From Desulfovibrio sp. (GTDB lineage: Bacteria > Desulfobacterota > Desulfovibrionia > Desulfovibrionales > Desulfovibrionaceae), in NCBI GenBank assembly GCA_031282465.1, contig JAITDR010000132.1:1-14394 (forward strand): a stretch of DNA of 14,394 nucleotides, given 5' to 3'. The translations under genes were made by a program, and so were the position numbers. Shown here piece after piece: positions 6,056 to 13,468 of this stretch (the first letter of the stretch is position 1; the number at the start of each line of letters is the position of its first letter). Under the pieces are notes generated by a model. It did not search any database. It was given only the letters and a program-made list of their open reading frames with translations, and had not been told where the DNA came from.

Positions 6056-7600
6056 TTGAAAGTGTACAGCCGCCTCGTCTGTTTCCTCGCTCTCTGCCTT
6101 GCCCTCGGCACGCCGGCCGTCACGGTCGCGCCGCGCGCCGCCGCAGGCAAAACGGCCGCATACCCGGTCGCCATGCGCAGCTTCGGCGTCTGGATACCGG
6201 AAACGCAGGAACGCTTCGATTTTTCCGTCTGGTACCCCGCCCGCACAACCATGGTCGGCGGAGTGATGGACGGCCGGCTCACCGAAGCCGGCAAACGCGG
6301 CCGCATCATCCCCGGTTTTTACCCGCTGCTGCTGCTTTCCCACGATACGGCGGGCAGCCGTTTCGCACACAACGATGCGGCAACGGCCCTGGCTTCGGCC
6401 GGGATGCTCGTCGTGGCGCCGACCCACAGCGGAGACAACCAGAACGCCGGCGAATCCATATACACGGCGGAACTGCTGCGCGACAGGCCGCGCAACCTGC
6501 TGCGCGCTCTGGAAATCGTACTCGGCACGCCGGAATTCGCGCCCTATGCGGACGAATCGCGCATCGGGCTGCTCGGCGTCGGCTTCGGCGCCATAACGGT
6601 TCTTCAGCTTCTCGGCCTCAGCCCCGATTTTTCCCTGCTTGACGGCTACTGCGGCACGGAGCGGCGGGAAGACGGATTTTGTACACCCTGGGCGGCGCAA
6701 CGCCTGTCCCGCCTGCCGGAAGCCATGCGCACTATGACCAGAACATGGGGAAGACAAGCGTTTACGCCGCAGCTTTCCCTCTTTGCCCCCAAACTGCTGA
6801 GCGTCGCCGTGCCGCGGCCCGCAGCCGATGCCGCGGACAACACGGGGCCGGGGGCTGCAACGCCGGGAAACAGGAGATTGTGGCAACGTCTTTTCGGCGA
6901 CGGCGACGACGACGAGCCGTCCCAGGACGGTGCGCCGCCGCCCCCGCAGGAGGTCGAAGAAGCGGACGCCGGCGGTGAACCGCGCGGCGGGTCCGTTGCG
7001 GATTTCCCCCTGCTTCTGGATTTTCAGGGCGGCCCCCTGTTCGGAGGCACGGACTCCGGGGCGGCCTTCGTCCACATCGCCCTTGCCGATTCCCCGCAGT
7101 ATAGGGTTCCCGTACGCACCGGCGATGAAGATATGGGAGGACCCGAGCCGACGCCGCTCAAAGTCGACGCATCGACTCCCTTTCGCCGCAGGGCGGAAAC
7201 GCGCGCCGTCCGCGCCGTCGCGCTGCTGGTCCCGGCGGGCGGCATGCTCTTCCGTCCGGACGCCCTGCGCACCGTCGGTGTCCCTCTGGCCGTTGTCGAA
7301 GCCGGACTCGATACGCTCTACCCGCCGGAGCGGCATGCGGAACCGTACCGTCTCGGGGCGGGGGAACCGCCCGCGTTGCTGCGTGTGGAAAACGCCGACC
7401 ACTTTTCCCTTTTCGCGCCCTGCCCCGCGGACACGGCGGCAATGCCGGCGGAAAGCTGCGGCAGGCTTTCCGGTCAGGAACGCCGGGAGGCTGCCGAAGA
7501 ACGTGACCGCTTTCTCCTGTCGTTTTTTAATTCCATCTTGGGGGGAGCGGAAAAAGTCCCCGAGCCTTCGGGATTTGTAGCCGCACCCGACGGTCGGTAA
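6056..7600 (+). CDS. Exported alpha/beta-hydrolase-fold protein, nucleophile serine apparently replaced
   Basis: About 514 aa, long for the dienelactone hydrolase/PAF-acetylhydrolase-like group it resembles. The start is uncertain: TTG 6056 or GTG 6062, neither with a Shine-Dalgarno sequence, so translation may be coupled to the dehydrogenase stop 12 bases upstream. The N-terminus looks like a signal peptide (K2, R6, hydrophobic 7-24, probable cleavage near ARAAA-G), so it is probably periplasmic. LLLLSHDTAGSRF (91-103) matches the oxyanion-hole strand of this group. The nucleophile elbow reads G174-V-G-F-G178, with Gly176 where GxSxG hydrolases have Ser. Candidate acid Asp419 and His449 remain. 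A low-complexity Pro/Asp/Glu-rich insertion covers about 250-315. It may be a non-catalytic binding protein, or use another residue. Its partner genes suggest ester or lactone chemistry, but this is inference. Confidence 0.75.
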   Translation: MKVYSRLVCFLALCLALGTPAVTVAPRAAAGKTAAYPVAMRSFGVWIPETQERFDFSVWYPARTTMVGGVMDGRLTEAGKRGRIIPGFYPLLLLSHDTAGSRFAHNDAATALASAGMLVVAPTHSGDNQNAGESIYTAELLRDRPRNLLRALEIVLGTPEFAPYADESRIGLLGVGFGAITVLQLLGLSPDFSLLDGYCGTERREDGFCTPWAAQRLSRLPEAMRTMTRTWGRQAFTPQLSLFAPKLLSVAVPRPAADAADNTGPGAATPGNRRLWQRLFGDGDDDEPSQDGAPPPPQEVEEADAGGEPRGGSVADFPLLLDFQGGPLFGGTDSGAAFVHIALADSPQYRVPVRTGDEDMGGPEPTPLKVDASTPFRRRAETRAVRAVALLVPAGGMLFRPDALRTVGVPLAVVEAGLDTLYPPERHAEPYRLGAGEPPALLRVENADHFSLFAPCPADTAAMPAESCGRLSGQERREAAEERDRFLLSFFNSILGGAEKVPEPSGFVAAPDGR

Positions 7601-7669
7601 CCTTGAGAAGACGCCCGGCATAAGCCGCGCAAAGACTCGGGGCCACAGCCGCGCCCGACGGCCGGCAAC
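7579..7669 (+). repeat. Direct repeat copying the 3' end of the hydrolase gene
   Basis: Bases 7579-7601, the last codons and stop of the hydrolase, recur at 7647-7669 with 20 of 23 identical (offset 68). Weaker similarity continues upstream of both copies (TTCGGGA and CTCGGGG). The second copy lacks the stop codon and is non-coding. It looks like an old short tandem duplication. Confidence 0.7.
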
Positions 7670-7699
7670 TCGGCATCAACACCTTGTTTTTACAGGCAG

Positions 7700-7727
7700 T
7701 TGCTAAAAATTGGACTTACGGTATGAT
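7700..7727 (+). promoter_or_regulatory. Sigma-70-type promoter before the 314-aa gene
   Basis: TTGCTA (7700-7705) and TATGAT (7722-7727) are separated by 16 bases and match the -35 and -10 consensus at 4/6 and 5/6 positions. Transcription would start near 7734, about 50 bases before ATG 7785. No clear terminator separates this from the hydrolase. Confidence 0.45.
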
Positions 7728-7784
7728 GAAACTGATGAAGGATGTCGAGGGTTGCCGGATCACGGGGATTTGCTGCGGGGCAGT

Positions 7785-8729
7785 ATGAGCGTTGCGCTGT
7801 TGTATGTGCCGGACCTGAAGCCTGAATCGGCTCCTGCCGATGTGCCGGGGCATGTCGTTTTTTTCCCGAGCGGGTTGCCCGAGCGGCGCGTCTTGTCTGT
7901 GCCCGGCGCGCGCGGGAAGAACTCGGCGGGGACGGAGACTCCCGCCGTCGCCTCCGAAAATTCCGCCGCAAGCCGTCCGGCGCGTTCTCCGGAAGCTGAA
8001 GCCGCGCGGCAGGCGGTGCTTGCCGCCCTGCCTCTTTCCCCCGCCGAAGCGCAGGCGGCCTTGGAAGAACTTTTGCGTATGGGGCTGGAATACTCATCAA
8101 GCGGCCTTTTGCGCGCTGCAGAACTGTACGGGGCATACGCTGCGGCGGACGAGGAGACTGCCGCGGAACGGGTCGGTCTTGCGCGATTCGCGGCGACCGG
8201 CGACCTGCCGAGGGAGGGCGGTGCGCTCCTTGCCTCGGAAACGACTGATGGTGCAGGGCAGGCGCGGGCGGTACGCAAACGGCTGGTCGACGCGCAAAAA
8301 ATTCTGATTCTGGCCGAATACCTGGAAGAAAAAAACCTGGAGCGCGCGGCGCTGGAAAAGAGCGTCCTCAGAGCGGAACAGGCCTTGCGCGCAAACCTCG
8401 GCGAAGGCAAAGGAGCCCGCGTCGAAGCCGTGGAACGGGAGTTCGACAACGCGGCCGGAACAGATTTCCCCCGTGTCGACCCGCGGACGCTGCTCCGGGC
8501 CGTCCGGTATTTTCTGCCGGAACATGCCGTCCTGTTCACCGCAAACGACGAACTGACCGCGGAACTCACCGAGCAGGGCCTGCTCGGGCCGTTGCCCGCA
8601 GAACGCGCAATCCTCGCGGCGTCCCTGCCGGAGCAGGAACGCTCCGGTCTGCTGTACGCCCGATTGCCCGCCGATACCGCCCTTGTGCGGGAAACGGAAC
8701 TGCTCGCGCGGCCCGGTTCCCCGGCCTGA
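7785..8729 (+). CDS. Uncharacterised 314-aa protein
   Basis: ATG 7785 is chosen because the protein starts cleanly there (MSVALLYVPDL), it sits about 50 bases after a promoter-like sequence, and GGGG (7777-7780) may act as a weak ribosome-binding site. The frame is open further upstream to TTG 7710, which overlaps the predicted promoter. No signal peptide or membrane segment is visible. Residues 1-38 look like a short beta-rich unit (VVFFPSGLPERRVLSV). Residues 45-70 are low-complexity Ala/Ser. Residues 83-118 are helical with EELLRMGLEYSSSGLLRAAELYG. Residues 159-205 form a charged helix that could be a coiled coil. Residues 233-260 (RTLLRAVRYFLPEHAVLFTANDEL) resemble a compact folded unit. 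Probably cytoplasmic. I do not recognise the family. The phosphatase gene follows, and the last codons lie in a tandem repeat. Confidence 0.75.
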   Translation: MSVALLYVPDLKPESAPADVPGHVVFFPSGLPERRVLSVPGARGKNSAGTETPAVASENSAASRPARSPEAEAARQAVLAALPLSPAEAQAALEELLRMGLEYSSSGLLRAAELYGAYAAADEETAAERVGLARFAATGDLPREGGALLASETTDGAGQARAVRKRLVDAQKILILAEYLEEKNLERAALEKSVLRAEQALRANLGEGKGARVEAVEREFDNAAGTDFPRVDPRTLLRAVRYFLPEHAVLFTANDELTAELTEQGLLGPLPAERAILAASLPEQERSGLLYARLPADTALVRETELLARPGSPA

Positions 8730-8852
8730 GCAGGCGCAAGGCCGAACATTGGAGCTTTACAATGTCGAACCGTACGTCTCCTCCGGCCTGAGCAGGCGCA
8801 GGCCGAACATTGGAGCTTTACAATGTCGAACCGTACGTCTCCCCCGGCCTGA
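8721..8852 (+). repeat. 61-62 bp tandem repeat with duplicated ribosome-binding sites and mini-ORFs
   Basis: Unit 1 (8721-8782) and unit 2 (8783-8843) are nearly identical; unit 1 has one extra A. A third partial unit, CCGGCCTGA, ends at 8852. Each full unit carries GGAG (8751-8754 and 8812-8815), a 7-base spacer and an ATG (8762 and 8823) that opens the same 9-codon frame MSNRTSPPA. Each frame ends at the TGA of the next CCGGCCTGA. The first CCGGCCTGA is also the stop of the 314-aa gene (ending GSPA). The last TGA (8850-8852) sits beside the ribosome-binding site of the phosphatase gene, so the mini-ORFs could pass ribosomes along. Confidence 0.9.
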
Positions 8853-8866
8853 CAAGGACGCGGAAC

Positions 8867-9547
8867 ATGCCTGAAACAAGCCTTCGGGACGCTTTGGAAT
8901 TCGAACTCAACGGTCTGGTTTTCGACATAGACGGGGTCATGCTGGATTCGCGCGCTTCCAATATGGAGTTTTACAACCTCATCCGCGAGGCCGTACACCT
9001 GCCGCCCCTCAGCCCGGAAGAAGAGGAATATTGCCACATGGCGTCGGAAGCCGAGTGTCTCGTCCGTATCATTCCGCCGGCGTACCGTGAGGCTGCCTAT
9101 GAGGCGCGTGCGAAGATCAGTTACACGGAGCAGATTCTACCCCTGCTCTCCCTGGAAAACGGACTGACGGAAGCCCTGCACTGGCTCGGCATGTGGGGCG
9201 TCAAACTCGGCATATTTACCAACCGCAGCAAAAAGGTCTACGATCTGCTGCATTATTTCGGCCTGGAAGATATGTTTCTCCCGGTGATGACCGCGTCCGA
9301 CTGTCCGCCCAAACCCTGTCCGGACGGTCTGGTGCAAATCGCGACGCAATGGGACGAAAGGCCGGCAAACATCGCCTTTCTGGGAGATTCCAAGGTGGAC
9401 GAGCAGGCCGCGCACGGTGCGGGCACGGCATTCTGGTCTTTCCGCAACAATACGCTGGACGCCGGACTGCATGTCGACGATTTTTTCGGCATGATTACCA
9501 TGACAGCGCCCCTGGTGGAAAAACGCCGGCCGGCGCCGGCCGCATGA
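8867..9547 (+). CDS. HAD-superfamily phosphatase (phosphoglycolate phosphatase-like)
   Basis: 226 aa, usual length for Gph-type HAD phosphatases. ATG 8867 has AAGGA (8854-8858) 8 bases upstream. Another in-frame start within the tandem repeat (TTG 8810) would add 19 unrelated residues. All four HAD motifs are visible: FDIDGVMLDS with nucleophile Asp20 and general acid Asp22, FTN (residues 117-119) with Thr118, KPCPD with Lys149, and GDSKVDEQAA with Asp174 and Asp178 for Mg binding. Residues 30-95 form a helical cap. It is a cytoplasmic enzyme that removes phosphate from a small molecule. Phosphoglycolate is a reasonable guess, but many HAD substrates fit. The 24-base gap to the YggT gene suggests co-transcription. 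Confidence 0.85.
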   Translation: MPETSLRDALEFELNGLVFDIDGVMLDSRASNMEFYNLIREAVHLPPLSPEEEEYCHMASEAECLVRIIPPAYREAAYEARAKISYTEQILPLLSLENGLTEALHWLGMWGVKLGIFTNRSKKVYDLLHYFGLEDMFLPVMTASDCPPKPCPDGLVQIATQWDERPANIAFLGDSKVDEQAAHGAGTAFWSFRNNTLDAGLHVDDFFGMITMTAPLVEKRRPAPAA

Positions 9548-9571
9548 GTGCCGCCCCGCGACGGAGGACGT

Positions 9572-9877
9572 ATGGGACTTCTTGTAACCTTGATCAAGGC
9601 CGTTGACTTTGTCGTTTCTTCGCTCGTCAACCTCTATTTTTTCGTTGTGCTGGGCGCCTGCATCATAAGCTGGGTCAATGCCGATCCCTACAATCCCATT
9701 GTGCGCGTTTTGCGTCAGCTCACCGAACCGGCGCTGTGGCGCATACGGAAATGGATGCCGTTCACCTGCATCGGGGGCCTGGATCTGTCGCCGATCGCGC
9801 TGCTTCTGGGCCTGCAGGTTCTGCAGATGCTGATATCGGGCATACTATGGCAAATACCGGCGCTGTTTGCAGGTTGA
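9572..9877 (+). CDS. YggT-family membrane protein
   Basis: 101 aa. ATG 9572 follows GGAGG (9563-9567). The 4-base spacer is short, but no better start preserves the first membrane segment. Two hydrophobic segments (about 5-30 and 68-95) flank the family's conserved loop, VNADPYNPIVRVLRQLTEPAL and the GGLDLSPI segment. YggT proteins are small inner-membrane proteins. In several bacteria they lie next to cell-division genes, and roles in membrane organisation and osmotic tolerance have been proposed. The DivIVA-domain gene begins 3 bases after its stop, an arrangement also common in Gram-positive bacteria (YlmG–DivIVA), which supports a shared cell-envelope or division role. Confidence 0.9.
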   Translation: MGLLVTLIKAVDFVVSSLVNLYFFVVLGACIISWVNADPYNPIVRVLRQLTEPALWRIRKWMPFTCIGGLDLSPIALLLGLQVLQMLISGILWQIPALFAG

Positions 9878-9880
9878 ACC

Positions 9881-10426
9881 ATGTCCGTCAACCGGGTCGA
9901 TATCCTGAACCACAGTTTTTCCCGCACCTTGCGCGGGTATAATCCGGAGGAAGTGGACAACTACCTGCAGGAAATCGCGGACACCCTTGCCCGGCTCGGC
10001 GACGAGCGCGTGCGCCTGACCAATCTCACGACCCGACTGGAGGAACAACTGCGGAACTATGCCGAGCGGGAAAACGCGGTGCGCGAAACCCTGCTCATTT
10101 CCCGGCGCATGGCCGAGGAACTGAAAAGTTCCGCGCAAAAGGAAGCGCAACTGCTTATCGAGGCGGCTCAAAACCGGGCGGAAAACCTGACCAACCAGGC
10201 AAATCAGCGGCTGGCCCGCATCCTTGATGAAATTGCGGAAGCGCGTAAACTGAAAGCGCAATTTGAGTTCAAAGTGCGTTCCGTCATTGAAGGACACCTG
10301 AAACTGCTCGAACTCAGCCGCATGGAGGATATCCGCATGGAACGGGCGACGGCGGCGCTGAAACGCGGCGGCGAGGCGGAACGCACAGGCGGAAACCGGG
10401 AAAGCACAGGCGAACCCGGCGCCTGA
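9881..10426 (+). CDS. DivIVA-domain coiled-coil protein
   Basis: 181 aa. ATG 9881 lies 3 bases after the YggT stop with only a weak ribosome-binding sequence (GCAGG), so translational coupling is likely. The N-terminus (VDILNHSFSRTLRGYNPEEVDNYL-like, residues 6-29) is the DivIVA membrane-binding crossover region, with the conserved RGYNPxEVDxYL. A long charged helix, probably coiled coil, runs from about 29 to 150, and the C-terminus (160-181) is disordered and rich in Gly/Glu/Arg. DivIVA proteins sense curved membrane at poles and division sites and recruit partners; they also occur in Desulfobacterota. A cytoplasmic, membrane-associated scaffold is expected. The partner here is unknown; YggT is the natural candidate. 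Confidence 0.92.
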   Translation: MSVNRVDILNHSFSRTLRGYNPEEVDNYLQEIADTLARLGDERVRLTNLTTRLEEQLRNYAERENAVRETLLISRRMAEELKSSAQKEAQLLIEAAQNRAENLTNQANQRLARILDEIAEARKLKAQFEFKVRSVIEGHLKLLELSRMEDIRMERATAALKRGGEAERTGGNRESTGEPGA

Positions 10427-10445
10427 AAACGAACAAGGATGCCGC

Positions 10446-10763
10446 ATGCCTGCCGTGGACGCGTCCGACACTTTGCCGCCCTTTGTTTCGCAGACCGCCG
10501 ACGGCGTATGGCATCTGCTGGTGCATGCCCTGCCCGGCGCAAAAAAATCCGAATTTTCGGGCATCAGGGAAGGGCGCCTGTGCATACGCGTCGCCGCGCC
10601 CGCCGTGGAAAACAAGGCCAACGCCGCCCTGGCGGCGCTGACGGCGCGCGCCTTGGGCCTGCGGCAGGCGAAAGTATCCGTGCTTTCCGGCGCGAAGAGC
10701 AGGCAAAAATGCCTGCGTATCGCGGCGGACGCCGAACCGGACTGGAAACGGCTGCTGCCTTAA
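10446..10763 (+). CDS. DUF167/YggU-family protein
   Basis: 105 aa. ATG 10446 has AAGGA (10435-10439) 6 bases upstream and starts 19 bases after the DivIVA-domain gene. It carries the family marks HALPGAKKSEF (residues 28-38), LCIRVAAPAVENKANAAL (about 45-62) and SGAKSRQK (80-87). The usual APPxxGKAN segment reads APAVENKAN. Small soluble alpha/beta protein with no established biochemical function; in many genomes it lies beside yggT, as here. Probably part of one operon with the YggT and DivIVA-domain genes. Confidence 0.9.
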   Translation: MPAVDASDTLPPFVSQTADGVWHLLVHALPGAKKSEFSGIREGRLCIRVAAPAVENKANAALAALTARALGLRQAKVSVLSGAKSRQKCLRIAADAEPDWKRLLP

Positions 10764-10986
10764 GCGCATGCCTTCGCGGAGCTGATGCCTGCCCGTGACG
10801 GCCGGCACGGCAGCGCAGGTTGCTTCGGGGCGTTGCCCCGGTCCGGCCGGCGCAGTGCGAGCCGCCGGAAAAGTAACCGGTGCAGTCCGAAGCCGCCGGA
10901 AAAGTAAAGGGAATGCACCGCATCACAATGAAGACATCCGTGTTTCCTTATAGTTGCCGTTATACACCGCAAAGAGGAGGAATGCC
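10764..10986 (+). promoter_or_regulatory. Spacer before DUF465–ilvBN with hairpin and a 30-bp direct repeat
   Basis: A hairpin CGGGGC 10826-10831 with GCCCCG 10835-10840 sits between complementary CGGCCGG/CCGGCCG stretches but has no T-run. Bases 10852-10876 and 10882-10907 are a direct repeat sharing GCCGCCGGAAAAGTAA (30-31 base offset). I see no leader peptide rich in Leu/Ile/Val codons and no T-box features, so the common attenuation mechanisms for ilv genes are not evident. TATACA-like -10 boxes occur near 10951-10968 without a convincing -35 box. A promoter for the ilv operon probably lies here but cannot be fixed. Confidence 0.4.
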
Positions 10987-11223
10987 GTGGAACAAAGAGA
11001 ATACGCGCTTCTGGAACAACTGGCCCCGACGCACCCGGACCTGAAAAGCCTCTGGGACGACCACATCCTCTATGAAAAACAACTGGAAAAGCTGGAAGGC
11101 AAGACGTTCATGACACCCGCGGAAAGGCAGGAATCCGCCCGGATAAAGAAACTCAAGCTGGACGGCAAGACGAAGCTGGTCGCCCTCCTGCAGCACTACG
11201 CATCCTCGGAGGACGAGAGGTAA
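10987..11223 (+). CDS. DUF465 (YdcH-like) small helical protein
   Basis: 78 aa from a GTG start at 10987, chosen because GAGGAGG (10974-10980) lies 6 bases upstream. An in-frame ATG at 10954 has no such site. The sequence is two charged helices with the family pattern HPDLKSLWDDHILYEKQLEKLE (about residues 16-37), LTPAE-like MTPAER, then IKKLKLDGKTKLVALL. The function of this small cytoplasmic family is not established. The stop TAA (11221-11223) overlaps the ATG of ilvB by one base, so the two are translationally coupled. This makes it the first gene of the ilv operon and suggests equal expression with acetolactate synthase. Confidence 0.88.
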   Translation: MEQREYALLEQLAPTHPDLKSLWDDHILYEKQLEKLEGKTFMTPAERQESARIKKLKLDGKTKLVALLQHYASSEDER

Positions 11224-12923
11224 TGGAGTACACAGGCGCCGCAATATTGATGGAATGCCTGAAGGACGAAGGCGTCGAAGTGATCTTCGGCTATCCCGGC
11301 GGGTCGATTATTGAACTGTTCGATGAAATGTCCCGGCACGGCGATGTGCTGAAACCTTTTCTGGTGCGCCACGAGCAGGGCGCCGTCCACGCTGCGGACG
11401 GCTACGCGCGCGCCTCCGGCAAACCCGGCGTGAGCATCGTCACCTCGGGACCGGGCGCGACCAACGCCGTGACCGGCATAGCCACCGCCTACAGCGATTC
11501 CATCCCCCTGGTCGTGATAACCGGGCAGGTGCCGACGCAGCTTATCGGCAACGATGCGTTTCAGGAAGTGGACATTGTCGGGATCACCCGGCCCTGTACG
11601 AAACACAACTATTTGGTAAAAGACGTGAAGCAGCTGGCCGGCGTCGTCCGGCAGGCTTTTCATCTGGCGCGCTCCGGCAGACCCGGCCCGGTGCTCATCG
11701 ATCTGCCCAAAGACGTCATTCTGGCCAAAACGGCCTTTGTCAGGCCGGGCGAAGTGCGCATGCGCAGCTACAATCCGAACTATAAACCAAATCTCGTGCA
11801 ACTGCGCCGCGCCGCAGAACTCCTGCTCCGGGCCGAGCGCCCGCTCCTGCTCACGGGCGGCGGCGTCATCGGCTCCGGCGCAAGCGCCGTACTCACGGAA
11901 ACAGCGATAAAGCTCAACATCCCGGTTGTCTCCACGCTGATGGGCTTGGGCGGATTCCCCGGTACGCACCGCCTGTGGTACGGCATGCTGGGCATGCACG
12001 GCGCATACACGGCCAACAGGGCCGTGACCGAGGCAGACTTGCTCCTTGCCGTGGGCACGCGTTTTGCGGACCGCGTCACAGGGAAACTGTCGGCCTTCGC
12101 CAAACAGGCGCGCATCATCCACATCGACATCGACCCGACCTCCATACGCAAGAACGTCAGCGTGGATGTGCCGGTGGTGGCCGATTGCCGCGAATCCGCG
12201 CTCGGTCTGGCCGACCTGCTGGCCGCCGGCACGGTGGACGAAAACGCGGCGGCGGCACGCATCGAATGGCTGGAACGCCTGGACCGCTACAAGGCGAAGC
12301 ATCCGCTCGGCTACACGCAGGACGGGGAAATCAAACCCCAGCGGGTCATTGAGCTTCTCGACCGACTGACATATGGAAAATATGAGGTCGTCGTGACCAC
12401 GGACGTGGGACAGCACCAGCTGTGGACAGCCCAATTTTTCAAATTCACCCGGCCGCGCAGCTTTTTGTCCTCCGGAGGACTGGGCACCATGGGCTTCGGT
12501 CTGCCCGCGGCCGTGGGAGCGCAGATCGCAAGGCCGAACGACCTCGTGATCTGTATCGCCGGCGACGGCTCCATCCAGATGAACATCCAGGAACTCGCCT
12601 CCGTCGTGGCCGCCGGACTGCCGATCAAGGTCGTCATACTCAACAACCGCTTCCTGGGTATGGTGCGCCAGTGGCAGGAACTGTTCATGAAGCGGAATTA
12701 CGTATGCACCGACCTTGAAGGCTGCGAGCCGGATTTCGTGAAACTGGCCGAGGCCTACGGAGCAACGGGCCTGCGCGTCGAGGAGGACGACGCCCTTGAG
12801 GAGGCATTGAAAACAGTGCTTGAAACCCCCGGACCGGTTGTGGCGGACGTGCGCGTGCGCCGCGAGGAAAACGTCTATCCCATGGTGCCGGCAGGGAAAT
12901 CCCTGGCCGAGATGATCGTCTGA
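11223..12923 (+). CDS. ilvB: Acetolactate synthase large (catalytic) subunit
   Basis: 566 aa, full length. The ATG overlaps the stop of the DUF465 gene, with GAGAGG just upstream. The enzyme condenses two pyruvates to acetolactate, or pyruvate with 2-oxobutyrate, the first common step of valine, leucine and isoleucine synthesis. The N-terminal thiamine-diphosphate domain has GYPGGSI (24-30), catalytic Glu51 in [15 protein letters not shown], and [13 protein letters not shown]. The central FAD-type domain (about 190-340) carries LLLTGGGV and VGTRFADR. The C-terminal domain has the ThDP/Mg motif from GDGS (447-450) to NN (474-475). QMNIQEL and LGMVRQWQ are typical of anabolic, FAD-containing synthases and not the catabolic AlsS type, which fits the small-subunit gene 59 bases downstream. 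Cytoplasmic. Confidence 0.97.
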   Translation: MEYTGAAILMECLKDEGVEVIFGYPGGSIIELFDEMSRHGDVLKPFLVRHEQGAVHAADGYARASGKPGVSIVTSGPGATNAVTGIATAYSDSIPLVVITGQVPTQLIGNDAFQEVDIVGITRPCTKHNYLVKDVKQLAGVVRQAFHLARSGRPGPVLIDLPKDVILAKTAFVRPGEVRMRSYNPNYKPNLVQLRRAAELLLRAERPLLLTGGGVIGSGASAVLTETAIKLNIPVVSTLMGLGGFPGTHRLWYGMLGMHGAYTANRAVTEADLLLAVGTRFADRVTGKLSAFAKQARIIHIDIDPTSIRKNVSVDVPVVADCRESALGLADLLAAGTVDENAAAARIEWLERLDRYKAKHPLGYTQDGEIKPQRVIELLDRLTYGKYEVVVTTDVGQHQLWTAQFFKFTRPRSFLSSGGLGTMGFGLPAAVGAQIARPNDLVICIAGDGSIQMNIQELASVVAAGLPIKVVILNNRFLGMVRQWQELFMKRNYVCTDLEGCEPDFVKLAEAYGATGLRVEEDDALEEALKTVLETPGPVVADVRVRREENVYPMVPAGKSLAEMIV

Positions 12924-12982
12924 CGCCGATTTCCGGTTGCCGATTGCTGTAATTTTTCACGGACTGCCTTAGGAGATACAAC

Positions 12983-13468
12983 GTGAGATATGTCCTTTCC
13001 GTTCTTGTGGACAACGAGCCGGGCGTCCTGTCCCGGGTGGCCGGTCTGTTCAGCGGCCGGGGCTTCAATATAGAATCCCTGAACGTGGCCCCGACGCTTG
13101 AGTCCGGTGTTTCGCACATGACAATCGCCACCTCGGGCGACAGCCAAATCATCGAACAAATCATCAAGCAGTTGCGCAAACTGGTGACCGTCATCAAGGT
13201 CGTCGATTTTCAGGAACTGGCCGCCGTTGAGCGCGAAATGATGCTCATCAAGGTGCAGGCCGACGATTCGCGCAGAGGGGAAGTTCTGCGCATCGCCGAT
13301 ATTTTCCGCTGTAAGGTAGTGGACGTCAGCTTGGTGGATCTGACGCTGGAAGCTACCGGGGATCACGAAAAAATCGGCGCCATCATCAATCTCCTGAACC
13401 GTTTCGGCATCAAGGAACTGACCCGTACCGGCACCATGGCCATGAAACGCAGCATGCAGCGCGAATGA
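12983..13468 (+). CDS. ilvN: Acetolactate synthase small (regulatory) subunit
   Basis: 161 aa, standard for the family. The GTG start at 12983 follows AGGAG (12971-12975) by 7 bases and opens on the conserved [19 protein letters not shown]. The N-terminal ACT domain (about 2-76) binds the feedback inhibitor, usually valine, and includes [23 protein letters not shown]. The C-terminal domain (about 85-158) contacts the catalytic subunit. It activates IlvB and makes it valine-sensitive. The gene belongs to the ilvBNC operon, but 288 bases separate it from ilvC, unusually long and structured. The name ilvH is used for equivalents in some genomes. Confidence 0.96.
   Translation: MRYVLSVLVDNEPGVLSRVAGLFSGRGFNIESLNVAPTLESGVSHMTIATSGDSQIIEQIIKQLRKLVTVIKVVDFQELAAVEREMMLIKVQADDSRRGEVLRIADIFRCKVVDVSLVDLTLEATGDHEKIGAIINLLNRFGIKELTRTGTMAMKRSMQRE

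Noticed and set aside
8721..8852. CRISPR array
   Set aside because: There are only two adjoining full units with no spacers between them; it is a simple tandem repeat.
10764..10986. Leader-peptide attenuator or T-box before ilvBN
   Set aside because: No ORF rich in branched-chain codons, no terminator with a T-run and no T-box sequence could be found.
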